Shown here one piece after another: positions 34,991 to 44,519 of a stretch of DNA of 64,000 bases. This stretch comes from an uncultured Brachyspira sp. (GTDB taxonomy: Bacteria; Spirochaetota; Brachyspiria; Brachyspirales; Brachyspiraceae): contig NZ_CAJUPR010000002.1 of assembly GCF_910588665.1 (NCBI RefSeq), forward strand, positions 4,031-68,030. The letters run 5' to 3'. Within the stretch, counting starts at the first letter, position 1; every line of letters starts with the position of its first letter. The notes under the pieces were generated by a model. That model was not told the origin of the DNA. It saw nothing but the letters and a program-made list of their open reading frames with translations, and made no database searches. The translations under genes were made by a program, and so were the position numbers.

Positions 34991-36436
34991 ATGAATAATG
35001 ATTTAACATCAAAATATGAAATTCTAACTGCTAAAGAGCTTAAATATATAAAAGACCAATTAGTTATGCATAATATACCGTTATTTAGATTAGATAAAGA
35101 AAAAAAACTTATTGCATTTCCAACAGAACAGCTTAGCTTAATAATAGATAATGAAAAATACAGCAATTTAAAAATATATACTCCTAAAAACTTCTCAATA
35201 TTTATAGAAGAATTCAAATCAATAACTCAAACCTCTGGTACAGAAGATGATTCATCTCATTATGTATTCAGAACCCCGAAAGAATCAGAAAAAGAGATGG
35301 GTAAAAGAATATCCGAAATCTCTAAAATGACATATAAAGAAAAAGTTAATACAATAGAAGCCTATAATAAAGAATTACAGAATATACAAATAGATAGAGA
35401 AAATGGAATAAGCAAAAACACAGCTCAGCAAATAGTTAATGTAGGAAATGATGTAGGACTTATAGCAAAAGTTACAATGTTTGAAAGCATACAAAAAATT
35501 AAAGGCGAAGAAATCACTCAGGAACATGCTAAAATAGAAAATCAGGAAATTACAGAAACTACAAAAAATATTGTTACAACAATAGTAGATATGCTCTCCG
35601 CCAATACCGAAACACAGAAGGTATTTGATGAACTTAATCATTACTCGGACGGCGGAATAATGGCTCATTCCAACAGAGTATTTATATCTTATGTTAATTT
35701 TATGGTATTTTATAATAATTTGATAAACAGAAGACATTTAGTACATAAAATAAGAACATCATATACAAATAAATATAAAAAATTCTATGAACAGATAGAA
35801 ACCGTATTTAATAAAAGCAGTATATGTAAAAGCTTATTAACATTAGAAGACTGTATTGATAAAGGAATTAAGATAATAGAAGAAAGAGATATGAAGCTTT
35901 ATTCTGTAGGCGCTTTGCTTCATGATATAGGTAAGGTAAAAGATTTAGATTATTTTGAAGGCGCAAATGGAAGAGATTATGAAAGAATAAAGAATCATTT
36001 ATTTAACAGCTATGCTTTAGTAAGTCAGACTTCGGAATATCCACTTGAAGTTATATTAACTGTAGCTTTGCATCATGAATACTACGGATTGGGCTACGGT
36101 CCTTATGAAAATCTGTATAAATTAAAATTAAAAAAACACCCCGATTTTAAAATACAAAGAATTATAACTTATGATGCTAAAGCCATAGACGAATGCGAGG
36201 CTTTTGCTTATTTTCCTGCTAAAATGCTTGAAATTATAGATGTATATGATGCTTTAATAGATCCTGCAAGAAAATACAAGGGCGGAAAAACATTCACTCC
36301 TGAAAAAGCTCTGAATATTATGAAAGAAGATTTTATAGAAAAACATATTAAGCTTGATCCTATATTATATGATGTGTTTGTAGAGTTTTTAAGCAATTCA
36401 ATAGAACAGGATTTAATGTCATGCAAACTAACATAA
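34991..36436 (+). CDS. HD-domain (HD-GYP-like) phosphohydrolase
   Basis: A protein of about 481 residues. The N-terminal 100 residues are a distinct alpha/beta region, 100-220 are helical, and 225-470 hold an HD domain. Metal ligands look intact: GGIMAHSNRV, ALLHDIGKVKD, KNHLFNSY, LHHEYYGLGYGP and EIIDVYDALIDPARKY. GYP is replaced by GYG, so it is HD-GYP-like rather than canonical. It probably hydrolyses a cyclic dinucleotide or other phosphodiester. The frame opens with TTG at 34976; the ATG at 34991 with GGA upstream is preferred. It contrasts with the degenerate HD-GYP protein at 10449-11681. Confidence 0.83.
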   Translation: MNNDLTSKYEILTAKELKYIKDQLVMHNIPLFRLDKEKKLIAFPTEQLSLIIDNEKYSNLKIYTPKNFSIFIEEFKSITQTSGTEDDSSHYVFRTPKESEKEMGKRISEISKMTYKEKVNTIEAYNKELQNIQIDRENGISKNTAQQIVNVGNDVGLIAKVTMFESIQKIKGEEITQEHAKIENQEITETTKNIVTTIVDMLSANTETQKVFDELNHYSDGGIMAHSNRVFISYVNFMVFYNNLINRRHLVHKIRTSYTNKYKKFYEQIETVFNKSSICKSLLTLEDCIDKGIKIIEERDMKLYSVGALLHDIGKVKDLDYFEGANGRDYERIKNHLFNSYALVSQTSEYPLEVILTVALHHEYYGLGYGPYENLYKLKLKKHPDFKIQRIITYDAKAIDECEAFAYFPAKMLEIIDVYDALIDPARKYKGGKTFTPEKALNIMKEDFIEKHIKLDPILYDVFVEFLSNSIEQDLMSCKLT

Positions 36437-37021
36437 TCAATTATTAGTATTATTATACTGAAGTTCTTCTAATTTTTCCATTGCATTTCTGAAAGAGCTG
36501 AATATTTCTTTCCAATTACTTGTATATAATGCGGATATGCCTATATCTTCATAATCGTTTTCACCGAATTGATTTACAAAATTAAATCTTATATTTGATA
36601 TGGATTTATCTGCAAAACTGTTAAATTCATTATCCTGATTAAATTTATATCTTACTTCCACATCATAATAATTGATATCTCCCATTAAATATTTATTATA
36701 AATTACCTTCTGTATATTTGTTAATTGAGCTGTACTTCCGTCTTCAAATGTAAATATTATAGGAGTGCCGATATTTACAAATAATGGGTTAGGATATCTA
36801 TATCTGAATTCCAATGTTAAAGTTTTTCCCGCTCTTTTATAAAATCTGAATCTATTATCTCTTAAATATTTATATGTTTCTTTCCAAGATGTATATATAT
36901 TTATTTTAGAAGTTAATTTATCCTTCTCAGTAAAAAAGAATCCTCTCTTTAATTCGTCCGAATATAAAAAAGATGCGCTTAATAGTATAAAAAATGAAAT
37001 TAATAATATATATCTATTCAT
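36437..37021 (-). CDS. Secreted protein of unknown function
   Basis: Residues 1-20 are a signal peptide (ILLISFFILLSASFLYS) without a lipobox, so the 194-residue protein is probably periplasmic or exported. The rest has beta-strand-like segments (KTLTLEFRYRYPNPLFVNIG, TPIIFTFEDGSTAQL) and a helical tail. I do not recognise the family. It converges tail-to-tail with the HD gene with no gap. Confidence 0.65.
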   Translation of the reverse strand: MNRYILLISFFILLSASFLYSDELKRGFFFTEKDKLTSKINIYTSWKETYKYLRDNRFRFYKRAGKTLTLEFRYRYPNPLFVNIGTPIIFTFEDGSTAQLTNIQKVIYNKYLMGDINYYDVEVRYKFNQDNEFNSFADKSISNIRFNFVNQFGENDYEDIGISALYTSNWKEIFSSFRNAMEKLEELQYNNTNN

Positions 37022-37130
37022 TTTAATTTTCCTTATAAGTTATTTATTATTAATAAATACGGAATTTAAATTTTAAAATTAAATATCAGGAAATATTTTT
37101 TAAGCCAATCAGTAAATTATATATGCATAT

Positions 37131-37158
37131 AAAAAAGAGGAGATTTAATCCCCTCTTA
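37131..37158 (-). terminator. Rho-independent terminator
   Basis: On the minus strand AAGAGGGGATT pairs with AATCTCCTCTT, followed by TTTTT. It lies six bases after the stop codon of the 756-residue secreted protein. Confidence 0.85.
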
Positions 37159-37163
37159 AATAT

Positions 37164-39434
37164 TTAATTATCTTTTATTTTTTCATCTTCCGATTTTTTA
37201 TCTTCATCGTCTTTAACTAAAGCGGGCGTCTCCTCCTGCTTAGGCTTAGCCCTTAAAGAATTAAGCAAAGTATAAGCTACAGCAACATTCTCCTCCCCTA
37301 AAGAAGAGGCAACTCTAAAAGAAATAAGCGAAGAATATCTGCTTCTTCCATAAGCATATCTGAAGCCTATCTCAGCAGCTTCTCCAGCATCTATATCTAG
37401 AGTTTCTCTGTCAAGCACTATTGCAGACAGAGCCTGAGACAGATCAGTTTTAATAGTAACATTATTCTGCTTTTTTGAAGTTCTATTAACTATTGTAAGA
37501 ACTCCTGTTCTGTTTCTTTCATCTAATTTAACAGAAACATTAAACGGATTTTCAGAATATTTTTCTTCTATTCTTGACACTATAGAGGCATTAATATTAG
37601 CCCATTCTCTTATATTGTTTCCTGAACCTCTGAATTTAGACCATAACATTCTGGATATATCATGAAAAAATACACCCCTTATTCTGCTGCTTCTGTTAAA
37701 CTTAGCCTCCGATTCATATACTCTTCTCATATACTCAAGTTCTGGTCTTAAGCTTCCGTCCTGAAGTCTGTTATCTATCATATTTCCAACTAGCACATTG
37801 TATTCGCCTGATAAGTACTGGGGCCAAGCTGAAAGCATACTGACATGCTGAGGACGGCTGGCTTCATATATCATAACAGCATCATAATCTATGCCTGCAT
37901 CAAAAAACATATAAGGATCCTGCCCATGCTCCTGACCATGATTCCAGCCCAAAGTAAATGCCCATAATTTTTTTCTTATTCCTGAATCTTTTATTTCTTT
38001 TATTATCAAAGCTTCTTTATGAGCTCTGAACCATCTCCATTTCATACCTATTTCTTTTCTTCCTCTGTTTACGGCAAGCCAGCGCATACGGGCGGCTTTA
38101 CTCATAGTAGACCAATTAGCGGGAACATAAACACCTGTAAGCTCCACCATTTCATCAACCATTTCATATCCATCAACTTCCCCTGTTCTTATAAAATCAA
38201 GACCGATACATGATATATTAGGATTGGCATCGTATCTTTTTAATATATCTATAATATCACGCACTCTTTTACTATCCGCCAAAGATATATGCCTGCTCTC
38301 TACAAGGCTTTGAGTAGCAGAATTATACCCTATAGAAACTTCATAACCGCCTTTTCTAGCACCGCCTCCTGCTGCAAAATAACTCATAACATAAGCACCA
38401 AGCTCTACATTTCCTTTCGCTTTGCTTGAGGCAAGATTTTCTATATTTTTAATCATATCCTTAGCCCAAGGTTCTTCGGGAGTAATTCCGCCTGTCCAGC
38501 CTGTAGTCTGTCCGCCTATAGCCCAGAACATATCGCATTTCATATATCTGATCCAATCATATATAGCGTCATAAGTAGAAGGCTCTCCTGTTTCCACGCT
38601 AGGAATTTTTTTAGTAGTTAAATCTACAGCATATTCCAAAGTAGCTATCTTTTTAGTTTCTTTGGCAGGAGGAGACTGCTTTCCTTTTACTGTAAAATCT
38701 TTAGTATAGCCGTAAATACCGTTTTTAGTCTGAACTAATACAACCGCCTGATATTCTCCTAAAACTCCTCCGAAAGGATGAAGATAAGTACCTTTATACT
38801 CTAAATTCTGAACTTTAAATACATTAATGGTATATTTTTCATCTATATTTTTTATTACCGTCTTATCTCTTTTATATCTTACATAAATACTAATATTTTT
38901 TACAATATCTTCCGTATATACAGAAGCGTTAATAACTACAGGTTCATATCTGAACACCGATATTTTTGACAAATCTATTGCTACTCTGGGAGCTTCTCTA
39001 TTTCTGGAATTCCTTACAGCTAAATCAACAGCTTCGCTTAGCTTATCTGCAGTTCTATCTGTAGTATTTGCATTAAATACCATAGCAGGAAGCACATTCG
39101 GATTAGGCATTTCGCTGCTTAATTCATCATCGCTAAGAAGCATATTCTGATTAAAATATTGTATATCGGAATCGGCGCTTATTTCCTCTTCTGTATAAAT
39201 ATCATCTAAATCAACCGACAAATCATAATCATATATAGGCTTAGCGGCAACTAAAGAAAGAGAATCAGGATTATACATATCTATTCTATGATTTTTTTCA
39301 GATTCATTAAAAAGATAATCCGTATCTTCAAGACTTCCGACTATAGTCATTCTTTCGCCTATACCAAAAGTAAGAGCGACTAATGATATAGATATAAGCA
39401 GTAATATGGTGGTGGCTATTATACTTCTTTTCAT
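37164..39434 (-). CDS. Large exported protein with glycoside-hydrolase-like barrel
   Basis: A 756-residue protein with an N-terminal hydrophobic signal or anchor (residues 5-24). Residues about 140-260 look like an Ig-like beta domain (VFRYEPVVINASVYTEDIVK). Residues 270-590 resemble a TIM-barrel of glycoside-hydrolase-like families (WIRYMKCDMFWAIGGQT, NISCIGLDFIRTGEVDGYEM, LWAFTLGWNHGQEHG, DYDAVMIYEASRP), with DFIR and YEAS as possible acidic sites. A second beta domain at 620-720 follows, then a charged tail. I cannot assign a named family. Probably on the cell surface or in the periplasm; substrate unknown. Confidence 0.65.
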   Translation of the reverse strand: MKRSIIATTILLLISISLVALTFGIGERMTIVGSLEDTDYLFNESEKNHRIDMYNPDSLSLVAAKPIYDYDLSVDLDDIYTEEEISADSDIQYFNQNMLLSDDELSSEMPNPNVLPAMVFNANTTDRTADKLSEAVDLAVRNSRNREAPRVAIDLSKISVFRYEPVVINASVYTEDIVKNISIYVRYKRDKTVIKNIDEKYTINVFKVQNLEYKGTYLHPFGGVLGEYQAVVLVQTKNGIYGYTKDFTVKGKQSPPAKETKKIATLEYAVDLTTKKIPSVETGEPSTYDAIYDWIRYMKCDMFWAIGGQTTGWTGGITPEEPWAKDMIKNIENLASSKAKGNVELGAYVMSYFAAGGGARKGGYEVSIGYNSATQSLVESRHISLADSKRVRDIIDILKRYDANPNISCIGLDFIRTGEVDGYEMVDEMVELTGVYVPANWSTMSKAARMRWLAVNRGRKEIGMKWRWFRAHKEALIIKEIKDSGIRKKLWAFTLGWNHGQEHGQDPYMFFDAGIDYDAVMIYEASRPQHVSMLSAWPQYLSGEYNVLVGNMIDNRLQDGSLRPELEYMRRVYESEAKFNRSSRIRGVFFHDISRMLWSKFRGSGNNIREWANINASIVSRIEEKYSENPFNVSVKLDERNRTGVLTIVNRTSKKQNNVTIKTDLSQALSAIVLDRETLDIDAGEAAEIGFRYAYGRSRYSSLISFRVASSLGEENVAVAYTLLNSLRAKPKQEETPALVKDDEDKKSEDEKIKDN

Positions 39435-39468
39435 AATATGTTTATTTCCAATTTATTTTTATTATATT

Positions 39469-40386
39469 TTATCTTTCATGTTTTGAATGTTTAGGATGTT
39501 TAGCTATTTGCTTTTTAAGATGCGAAGAATCCACATGCGTATAAATTTCAGTTGTTGTAATATCCGAATGACCAAGCATTCTTTGAACAGCTCTTAAATC
39601 TGCACCATGCTGTATAAGATGAGTTGCAAAACTATGCCTTAATGTATGAGGATAAATATTTTTTTCTATGCCGCTTTTTTTCATAGTTTCTTTTACTATT
39701 TTCCAAATACCTACTCTTGAAATTTTATCGCCTCTAAAGTTTAAAAATAATTCGCTTGTTTTTTTTCCTTTAACCATTATTACTCTGCTTGTCTGAATAT
39801 ATCTTTGCAAAATATCTAAAGCTCTGTCATTAATAGGAACTATTCTCTCCTTATTGCCCTTTCCGCATATTTTAAGATATTTGCCTTCAAAAAATATATC
39901 ATCAATTTTCAGAGAACAAATTTCGCTTACCCTCAAGCCTGACGAATACATTAATTCAAATATGGCTTTATCTCTAAGACCTTTATCCGTTTTTTCATTA
40001 TGCACAGATAAAAGATCATCCACTTCTATAGTTGTGAGAGATTCAGGCAATACCCTTTTAAGACGGATAACCTCCAAATTATCTGTAGGATTTTTAGAAA
40101 TATAATTCTCCATAACTAAAAACTTATAGAGATTAACAATGCTCACCTTATTCCTTGCCACAGTTCTAGACTTTGATCCCTGCTCCTTTCTCTCGCTTAA
40201 AAATTTCTCAATATCCTTTCTTGCGGCTTTTAAAATAGTCTTTTTATTTCTATTTAAAAAATCAAGATATATTACAATATCTCTTTTATAGGATTCTAAA
40301 GTATTTGAAGATAATCCCTTTTCCACCGCTTCATAATTTAGATACATTGATAATATTTCTTGATCAGAAACCTGTTTAACTGACAT
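39469..40386 (-). CDS. xerD: Tyrosine recombinase XerC/XerD
   Basis: A site-specific recombinase that resolves chromosome dimers at dif. The N-terminal SAM-like core-binding domain spans residues 10-95. Catalytic residues are visible as Arg152 (SSGLRVSE), Lys175 (CGKGNKER), His246 and Arg249 (HTLRHSFATHL), His272 (LGHSDITTTEIYTHV) and Tyr281. The length of 305 residues is standard. AGAGGCAG precedes the ATG. XerC and XerD cannot be separated with certainty by eye; the C-terminal pattern is more XerD-like. Confidence 0.9.
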   Translation of the reverse strand: MSVKQVSDQEILSMYLNYEAVEKGLSSNTLESYKRDIVIYLDFLNRNKKTILKAARKDIEKFLSERKEQGSKSRTVARNKVSIVNLYKFLVMENYISKNPTDNLEVIRLKRVLPESLTTIEVDDLLSVHNEKTDKGLRDKAIFELMYSSGLRVSEICSLKIDDIFFEGKYLKICGKGNKERIVPINDRALDILQRYIQTSRVIMVKGKKTSELFLNFRGDKISRVGIWKIVKETMKKSGIEKNIYPHTLRHSFATHLIQHGADLRAVQRMLGHSDITTTEIYTHVDSSHLKKQIAKHPKHSKHER

Positions 40387-40606
40387 TGAAATCTGCCTCT
40401 TAATTTAAGATATAAAATACAAAATTTAACATGATTGAATAATCAATCTGAAATCATTATCGGAAAGATTTGATATTTATTTAAACATAATATATTACTT
40501 AATAAAAATATTACATTAACTAAACATAAAATTTAAAAGCTTAAACTAATTTAAAAATAATAAGATAATTATATATTGTAATTATTAAATTTATTTATAT
40601 GCAGAA

Positions 40607-41593
40607 ATGAACAGAAAATTTTTTTTAGATAAAAATGAAAGTCCTTACAAGCCGTCAAAAAATATTATTAAAGAGCTTGAAAAATTTGATATTGATTCAT
40701 TAAGATTTTTTCCAGATTACAGCCCTAAAAATTTAGATGAAAGTATATCAAAATATTTCAATATAGAAGCAAATAATATAATTTCCGTTAACGGAATGTA
40801 TGAGTCTTTTGCATGTATCATAAACTCTTATGACAAATATAAAATATTCCTGCAGGAACCTTACAGGGATTTGTACGTAAAAATATTTTCATACTATAAA
40901 ATGAATTATGATATAATAGAGGCTAAGGAAGATTATAAAATTCTGCTTAAAAAAAACATTAAAAATAAAAACTCAATAATAATATCAAGCAATCCCAATG
41001 CAGAAACGGGAATGTTTATAAATATAAAAGAAATTGAAAAATTCCTAAAATATTATGAGGGTATATATGTAATAGATGAATCATATATAAATTTTGCAGG
41101 CGAAAGCGCTGTAAAATTAATAAACGATTATAAAAATCTAATTATAATAAGATCCATCGCACATTCGCATTCAATATCTGGAATAAATGTTAATTTTATA
41201 ATATCAAATGCATACAATATAGAAAATATGTCAAAATTAAGACAAAAATACGGTATTAATAAAATATCCGAAACTATAATTCTGGCGGCAGTTAAAGACG
41301 AAAACACATCGTATAAAAATATATTAAATATAGTTTTAGAAAGAAAGAGATTGGATACTCTGCTAAGTAAGGAAGGATTTATTGTAATGCCTTCAAAAGC
41401 TAATTTTTTATTGATAAAGCATGTAAATAAAAATTCTGACTATATATATAATAAATTATTAAACAGAAATATATTCATAAAAAAATACGATGAAAAAAAT
41501 ATATTATGCGGTTTTTTAAGAGTTACAGTATCTTCTCAAAAAATAAACAATATATTTTTAAATGAATTAAAAAATATACTCCATAATGATTAA
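40607..41593 (+). CDS. HisC-like class I/II aminotransferase homologue lacking the catalytic lysine
   Basis: The 328-residue protein follows the histidinol-phosphate/aromatic aminotransferase fold: DKNESPYKPS, SSNPNAETGMFI (for NPNNPTG), YVIDESYINFAGES (for DEAY.DF) and the C-terminal GFLRVTVSS. The segment expected to read R-T-x-S-K-A-x-G-L-A-G-L-R is RSIAHSHSISGIN: the Schiff-base Lys is His186 and the phosphate-binding Arg is Asn194. It can hardly be a normal PLP transaminase. The frame is intact and conserved elsewhere, so it looks like a maintained pseudoenzyme rather than a decaying gene. No clear ribosome-binding site. Confidence 0.82.
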   Translation: MNRKFFLDKNESPYKPSKNIIKELEKFDIDSLRFFPDYSPKNLDESISKYFNIEANNIISVNGMYESFACIINSYDKYKIFLQEPYRDLYVKIFSYYKMNYDIIEAKEDYKILLKKNIKNKNSIIISSNPNAETGMFINIKEIEKFLKYYEGIYVIDESYINFAGESAVKLINDYKNLIIIRSIAHSHSISGINVNFIISNAYNIENMSKLRQKYGINKISETIILAAVKDENTSYKNILNIVLERKRLDTLLSKEGFIVMPSKANFLLIKHVNKNSDYIYNKLLNRNIFIKKYDEKNILCGFLRVTVSSQKINNIFLNELKNILHND

Positions 41594-41598
41594 AAATA

Positions 41599-42363
41599 TC
41601 AATTAACTATAGCTTCATTAAATCTGAAATCTATTCTATGAGGCTGATTTTCCTGATACTGCAATGTTTTTAATATGGCTGCCAAATCCACAAACTTTTC
41701 GCTTTTTACATATTTTTCTAATATTACCTGAACCTGATATCCCCTAGGATAAACTATCAGATCATCTCCATAAGCATTAATCTCGGATATTAAATTATAT
41801 ATCTCATTATGATTTATTTTTAACTCATACATCACAGATGATAAATATTTGGAATAATCATTCTCAACTTTTTTATTTGAAGAATTAATGGAAAGCCCTG
41901 TAATATAAGGTACATCATAATTATAAATAGCTTCATTTTTTATGATATAAGCATCATCAGTAATTTCGTATATTCCCGTATCTGACTCAAGCAGAAATAA
42001 AGTTTCTCTCTCTTTTACATTAATTATAAGCAAATCAGGAAAAGAGGTTTTTATGCTTTCAACCTGAAGCCTTAAATTTCTTTCTATATTAGATTTTATT
42101 TCTTTTTTCGGTATATTAAAAAAACTAACATTATTGTATTTTGATAATTCGGATTCTCTCATTATGTCTACAGCATCTAAACTTCTTAATCCCCGTATTT
42201 CAACTCTTAAAACTCTTGCTTTATTTATAAAAACAGCGGAGGATAATACTGCTGTAATCAAAGCAAATATAATAAATATTTTTTTTATTATATTTTTCTG
42301 ACTGTTTGTAAGCTTATTCTTTTTTAACTTTTTTTTAAGTTTATTTTCTTTCGGATTCTTCAT
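41599..42363 (-). CDS. ftsQ: Cell-division protein FtsQ/DivIB
   Basis: A bitopic division protein. The N-terminus is Lys-rich and cytoplasmic (1-27), followed by one transmembrane helix (28-46). The POTRA domain begins at LRVEIRGLRSLDAVDIMRES and continues to INVKERE. The beta-rich FtsQ domain and the terminal IDFRFNEAIVN follow. It lies 27 bases downstream of metG. In many bacteria ftsQ is in the murein/division cluster; here it is next to metG, so the identification rests on domain layout. Confidence 0.8.
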   Translation of the reverse strand: MKNPKENKLKKKLKKNKLTNSQKNIIKKIFIIFALITAVLSSAVFINKARVLRVEIRGLRSLDAVDIMRESELSKYNNVSFFNIPKKEIKSNIERNLRLQVESIKTSFPDLLIINVKERETLFLLESDTGIYEITDDAYIIKNEAIYNYDVPYITGLSINSSNKKVENDYSKYLSSVMYELKINHNEIYNLISEINAYGDDLIVYPRGYQVQVILEKYVKSEKFVDLAAILKTLQYQENQPHRIDFRFNEAIVN

Positions 42364-42389
42364 TATAATATCGGCGTTGTTAATTAAAT

Positions 42390-44345
42390 TTAATTAACAC
42401 TGCATCCGCAATCAAAATCTTTTTCGGGCTTCATAACAGAAAGCGTCTCTCCATTGTCAGCCAAAAGAAGCATGCCATGAGAAGTAATGCCCCTGAACTT
42501 TTTAGGCTTTAAATTTGCCAAATAAAGCACGGTTTTTCCAACCATATCCTCAGGCTTATAATACTCGGCTATAGAAGATACCACAACTCTCTGTTCTCCT
42601 CCTCCTATATCAAGTACAAATTTCAAAAGCTTATCCGCATTTTCAGCTTTCTCTGCAACTAATATTTTAGCAGTTAATAATTCAAGTTTTTCAAAATCTT
42701 CTTTTTCTATATTAGATTTATGTTTATCTTCTTTTGGAGGATTAATTTGTTTTTTATTTTCTTCCGCAACTGCTCCTATTTCTTTTTCTACATCATATCT
42801 GTTAAATAAATGCCCGCCTTTCTCAATTTTCATTCCTGCTTTTAAAAATCCCCATTGCTTAGCACTGTCCAAAGAAACACTGTCTCCAAGCCCTAATCTG
42901 TTAAATACTTTTTTAGGAGTTTCAACAAAAAATATCTGCAGATGAGCTGTTACTATATAGTATACCTGAAAAGATATATACATTACATTAGCCAAATGAT
43001 CTTTTTTAGTTTCGTCTTTAGCCAAATTCCAAGGCGCACTCTCTTCCACATACTTGTTGGTTACTCTTATAACCTCCCAAATATGGGATAAAGCCTCATG
43101 AAATTTAAAACTATCCAAAGCAGATTCAACATTAGCATCAAGAGTAAGAGCCATTTTTTTAAGTTCTCTCTCCCTATCTCCGTAAACACTTTCAGCCTCT
43201 TTAGGAAGAATACCGTTAAAATACTTTCCAAGCATAGTAGTTATTCTATGCCATAAATTTCCGTAATCATTAGCCAAATCGCTGTTTATTCTCTTTAAAA
43301 AAAGCTCCTGAGAATAATATCCGTCAGAACCAAAATTAATTTCTCTTAAAAGAAAATATCTTAAAGCATCTATTCCGTATTTATCTATTAAGGTATTAGG
43401 ATCTACAACATTTCCTCTGCTTTTGCTCATCTTCTTACCGTCATCAAAAAGCACCCAGCCATGACCGAATACCTTTTTAGGAAGAGGTATATCAAGCATT
43501 TTAAGCATTATAGGCCAGATAACGGCATGAAAACGGACTATCTCCTTTCCCACAAAATGCACATCGGCAGCCCAGTATTTTTTATATAAATCATCTTCCC
43601 CGTCTTCAGGGTATCCTAAAGCAGTTATATAATTTGCCAAAGCATCAATCCATACATATATGCTATGCGCACTGTCAATAGGACAAGGTATTGCCCATTG
43701 AAGCCCTTTTCTTGTAACTGCTAAATCTTCAAGACCCGGAAGAAGAAAATTTTTAAGCATTTCATTTTGCCTCTCTTTAGGCTCTAAAAATTCAGGGTGC
43801 TCTTTATAATAATCTATTAGCCATTGACCGTAATCTGAAAGTTTAAGATAGTAGCATTCCTCTTCCTTATATTCTAATTCCTTTTCGCAGTCGGGACAAT
43901 AATATTTGCCTCCGTCTCTTTTTATTACCTGACTTTCAGTAAAAAATGCCTCATCGCTTACGCAGTAAAGCCCTTTATATGCGCCTTTATAAATATAGCC
44001 TTTATCATAAAGAATCTTAAATATCTTTTGAACCCTTCTCTCATGATAATCATCGGTAGTTCTTATATAATGACTGTAATCAATATGAAGTCTTTTCCAT
44101 AGCTTTTTAGCAGCATCAACTATATTATCAACATAAGCCTTGGGAGTAGTACCGGCCTCTTCCGATTTTCTTGCTATCTTCTCTCCATGCTCGTCTGTAC
44201 CTGTCAGAAAATAAACATCATATCCCATCATTTTTTTATATCTTGCTATTGTATCGGCTGCTATAGTACAGTAGCAATGCCCTATATGCAAATAATCTGA
44301 AGGATAGTATATCGGAGTTGTAATATAAAACTTTTTGTCTGTCAT
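42390..44345 (-). CDS. metG: Methionyl-tRNA synthetase
   Basis: It charges tRNA-Met. The class I HIGH motif is LHIGHCY at 19-25 and KMSKS occurs as DGKKMSKSRGNV at about 305. A zinc knuckle with CPDC and an upstream Cys lies in the connective peptide. The C-terminal 110 residues (FEKLELLTAKILVAEKAENA to GITSHGMLLLAD) are the EMAP-II/OB-fold tRNA-binding domain that also mediates dimerisation. The length of 651 residues is typical of this two-part form. Confidence 0.97.
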   Translation of the reverse strand: MTDKKFYITTPIYYPSDYLHIGHCYCTIAADTIARYKKMMGYDVYFLTGTDEHGEKIARKSEEAGTTPKAYVDNIVDAAKKLWKRLHIDYSHYIRTTDDYHERRVQKIFKILYDKGYIYKGAYKGLYCVSDEAFFTESQVIKRDGGKYYCPDCEKELEYKEEECYYLKLSDYGQWLIDYYKEHPEFLEPKERQNEMLKNFLLPGLEDLAVTRKGLQWAIPCPIDSAHSIYVWIDALANYITALGYPEDGEDDLYKKYWAADVHFVGKEIVRFHAVIWPIMLKMLDIPLPKKVFGHGWVLFDDGKKMSKSRGNVVDPNTLIDKYGIDALRYFLLREINFGSDGYYSQELFLKRINSDLANDYGNLWHRITTMLGKYFNGILPKEAESVYGDRERELKKMALTLDANVESALDSFKFHEALSHIWEVIRVTNKYVEESAPWNLAKDETKKDHLANVMYISFQVYYIVTAHLQIFFVETPKKVFNRLGLGDSVSLDSAKQWGFLKAGMKIEKGGHLFNRYDVEKEIGAVAEENKKQINPPKEDKHKSNIEKEDFEKLELLTAKILVAEKAENADKLLKFVLDIGGGEQRVVVSSIAEYYKPEDMVGKTVLYLANLKPKKFRGITSHGMLLLADNGETLSVMKPEKDFDCGCSVN

Positions 44346-44519
44346 CTGTATGCCTCTTAAGTTATGAAAAAAGTATATTTAAAAACAGAATTATTATACT
44401 AAAATTAAATATTTTTGTAAAGCTAAAAAAATTAACATATCATCTTATTAAAAGTATTTTTATATATTAAAATTAATATAGAAATATAATAATTATATAA
44501 AAACTAAGTTTTATAATTT

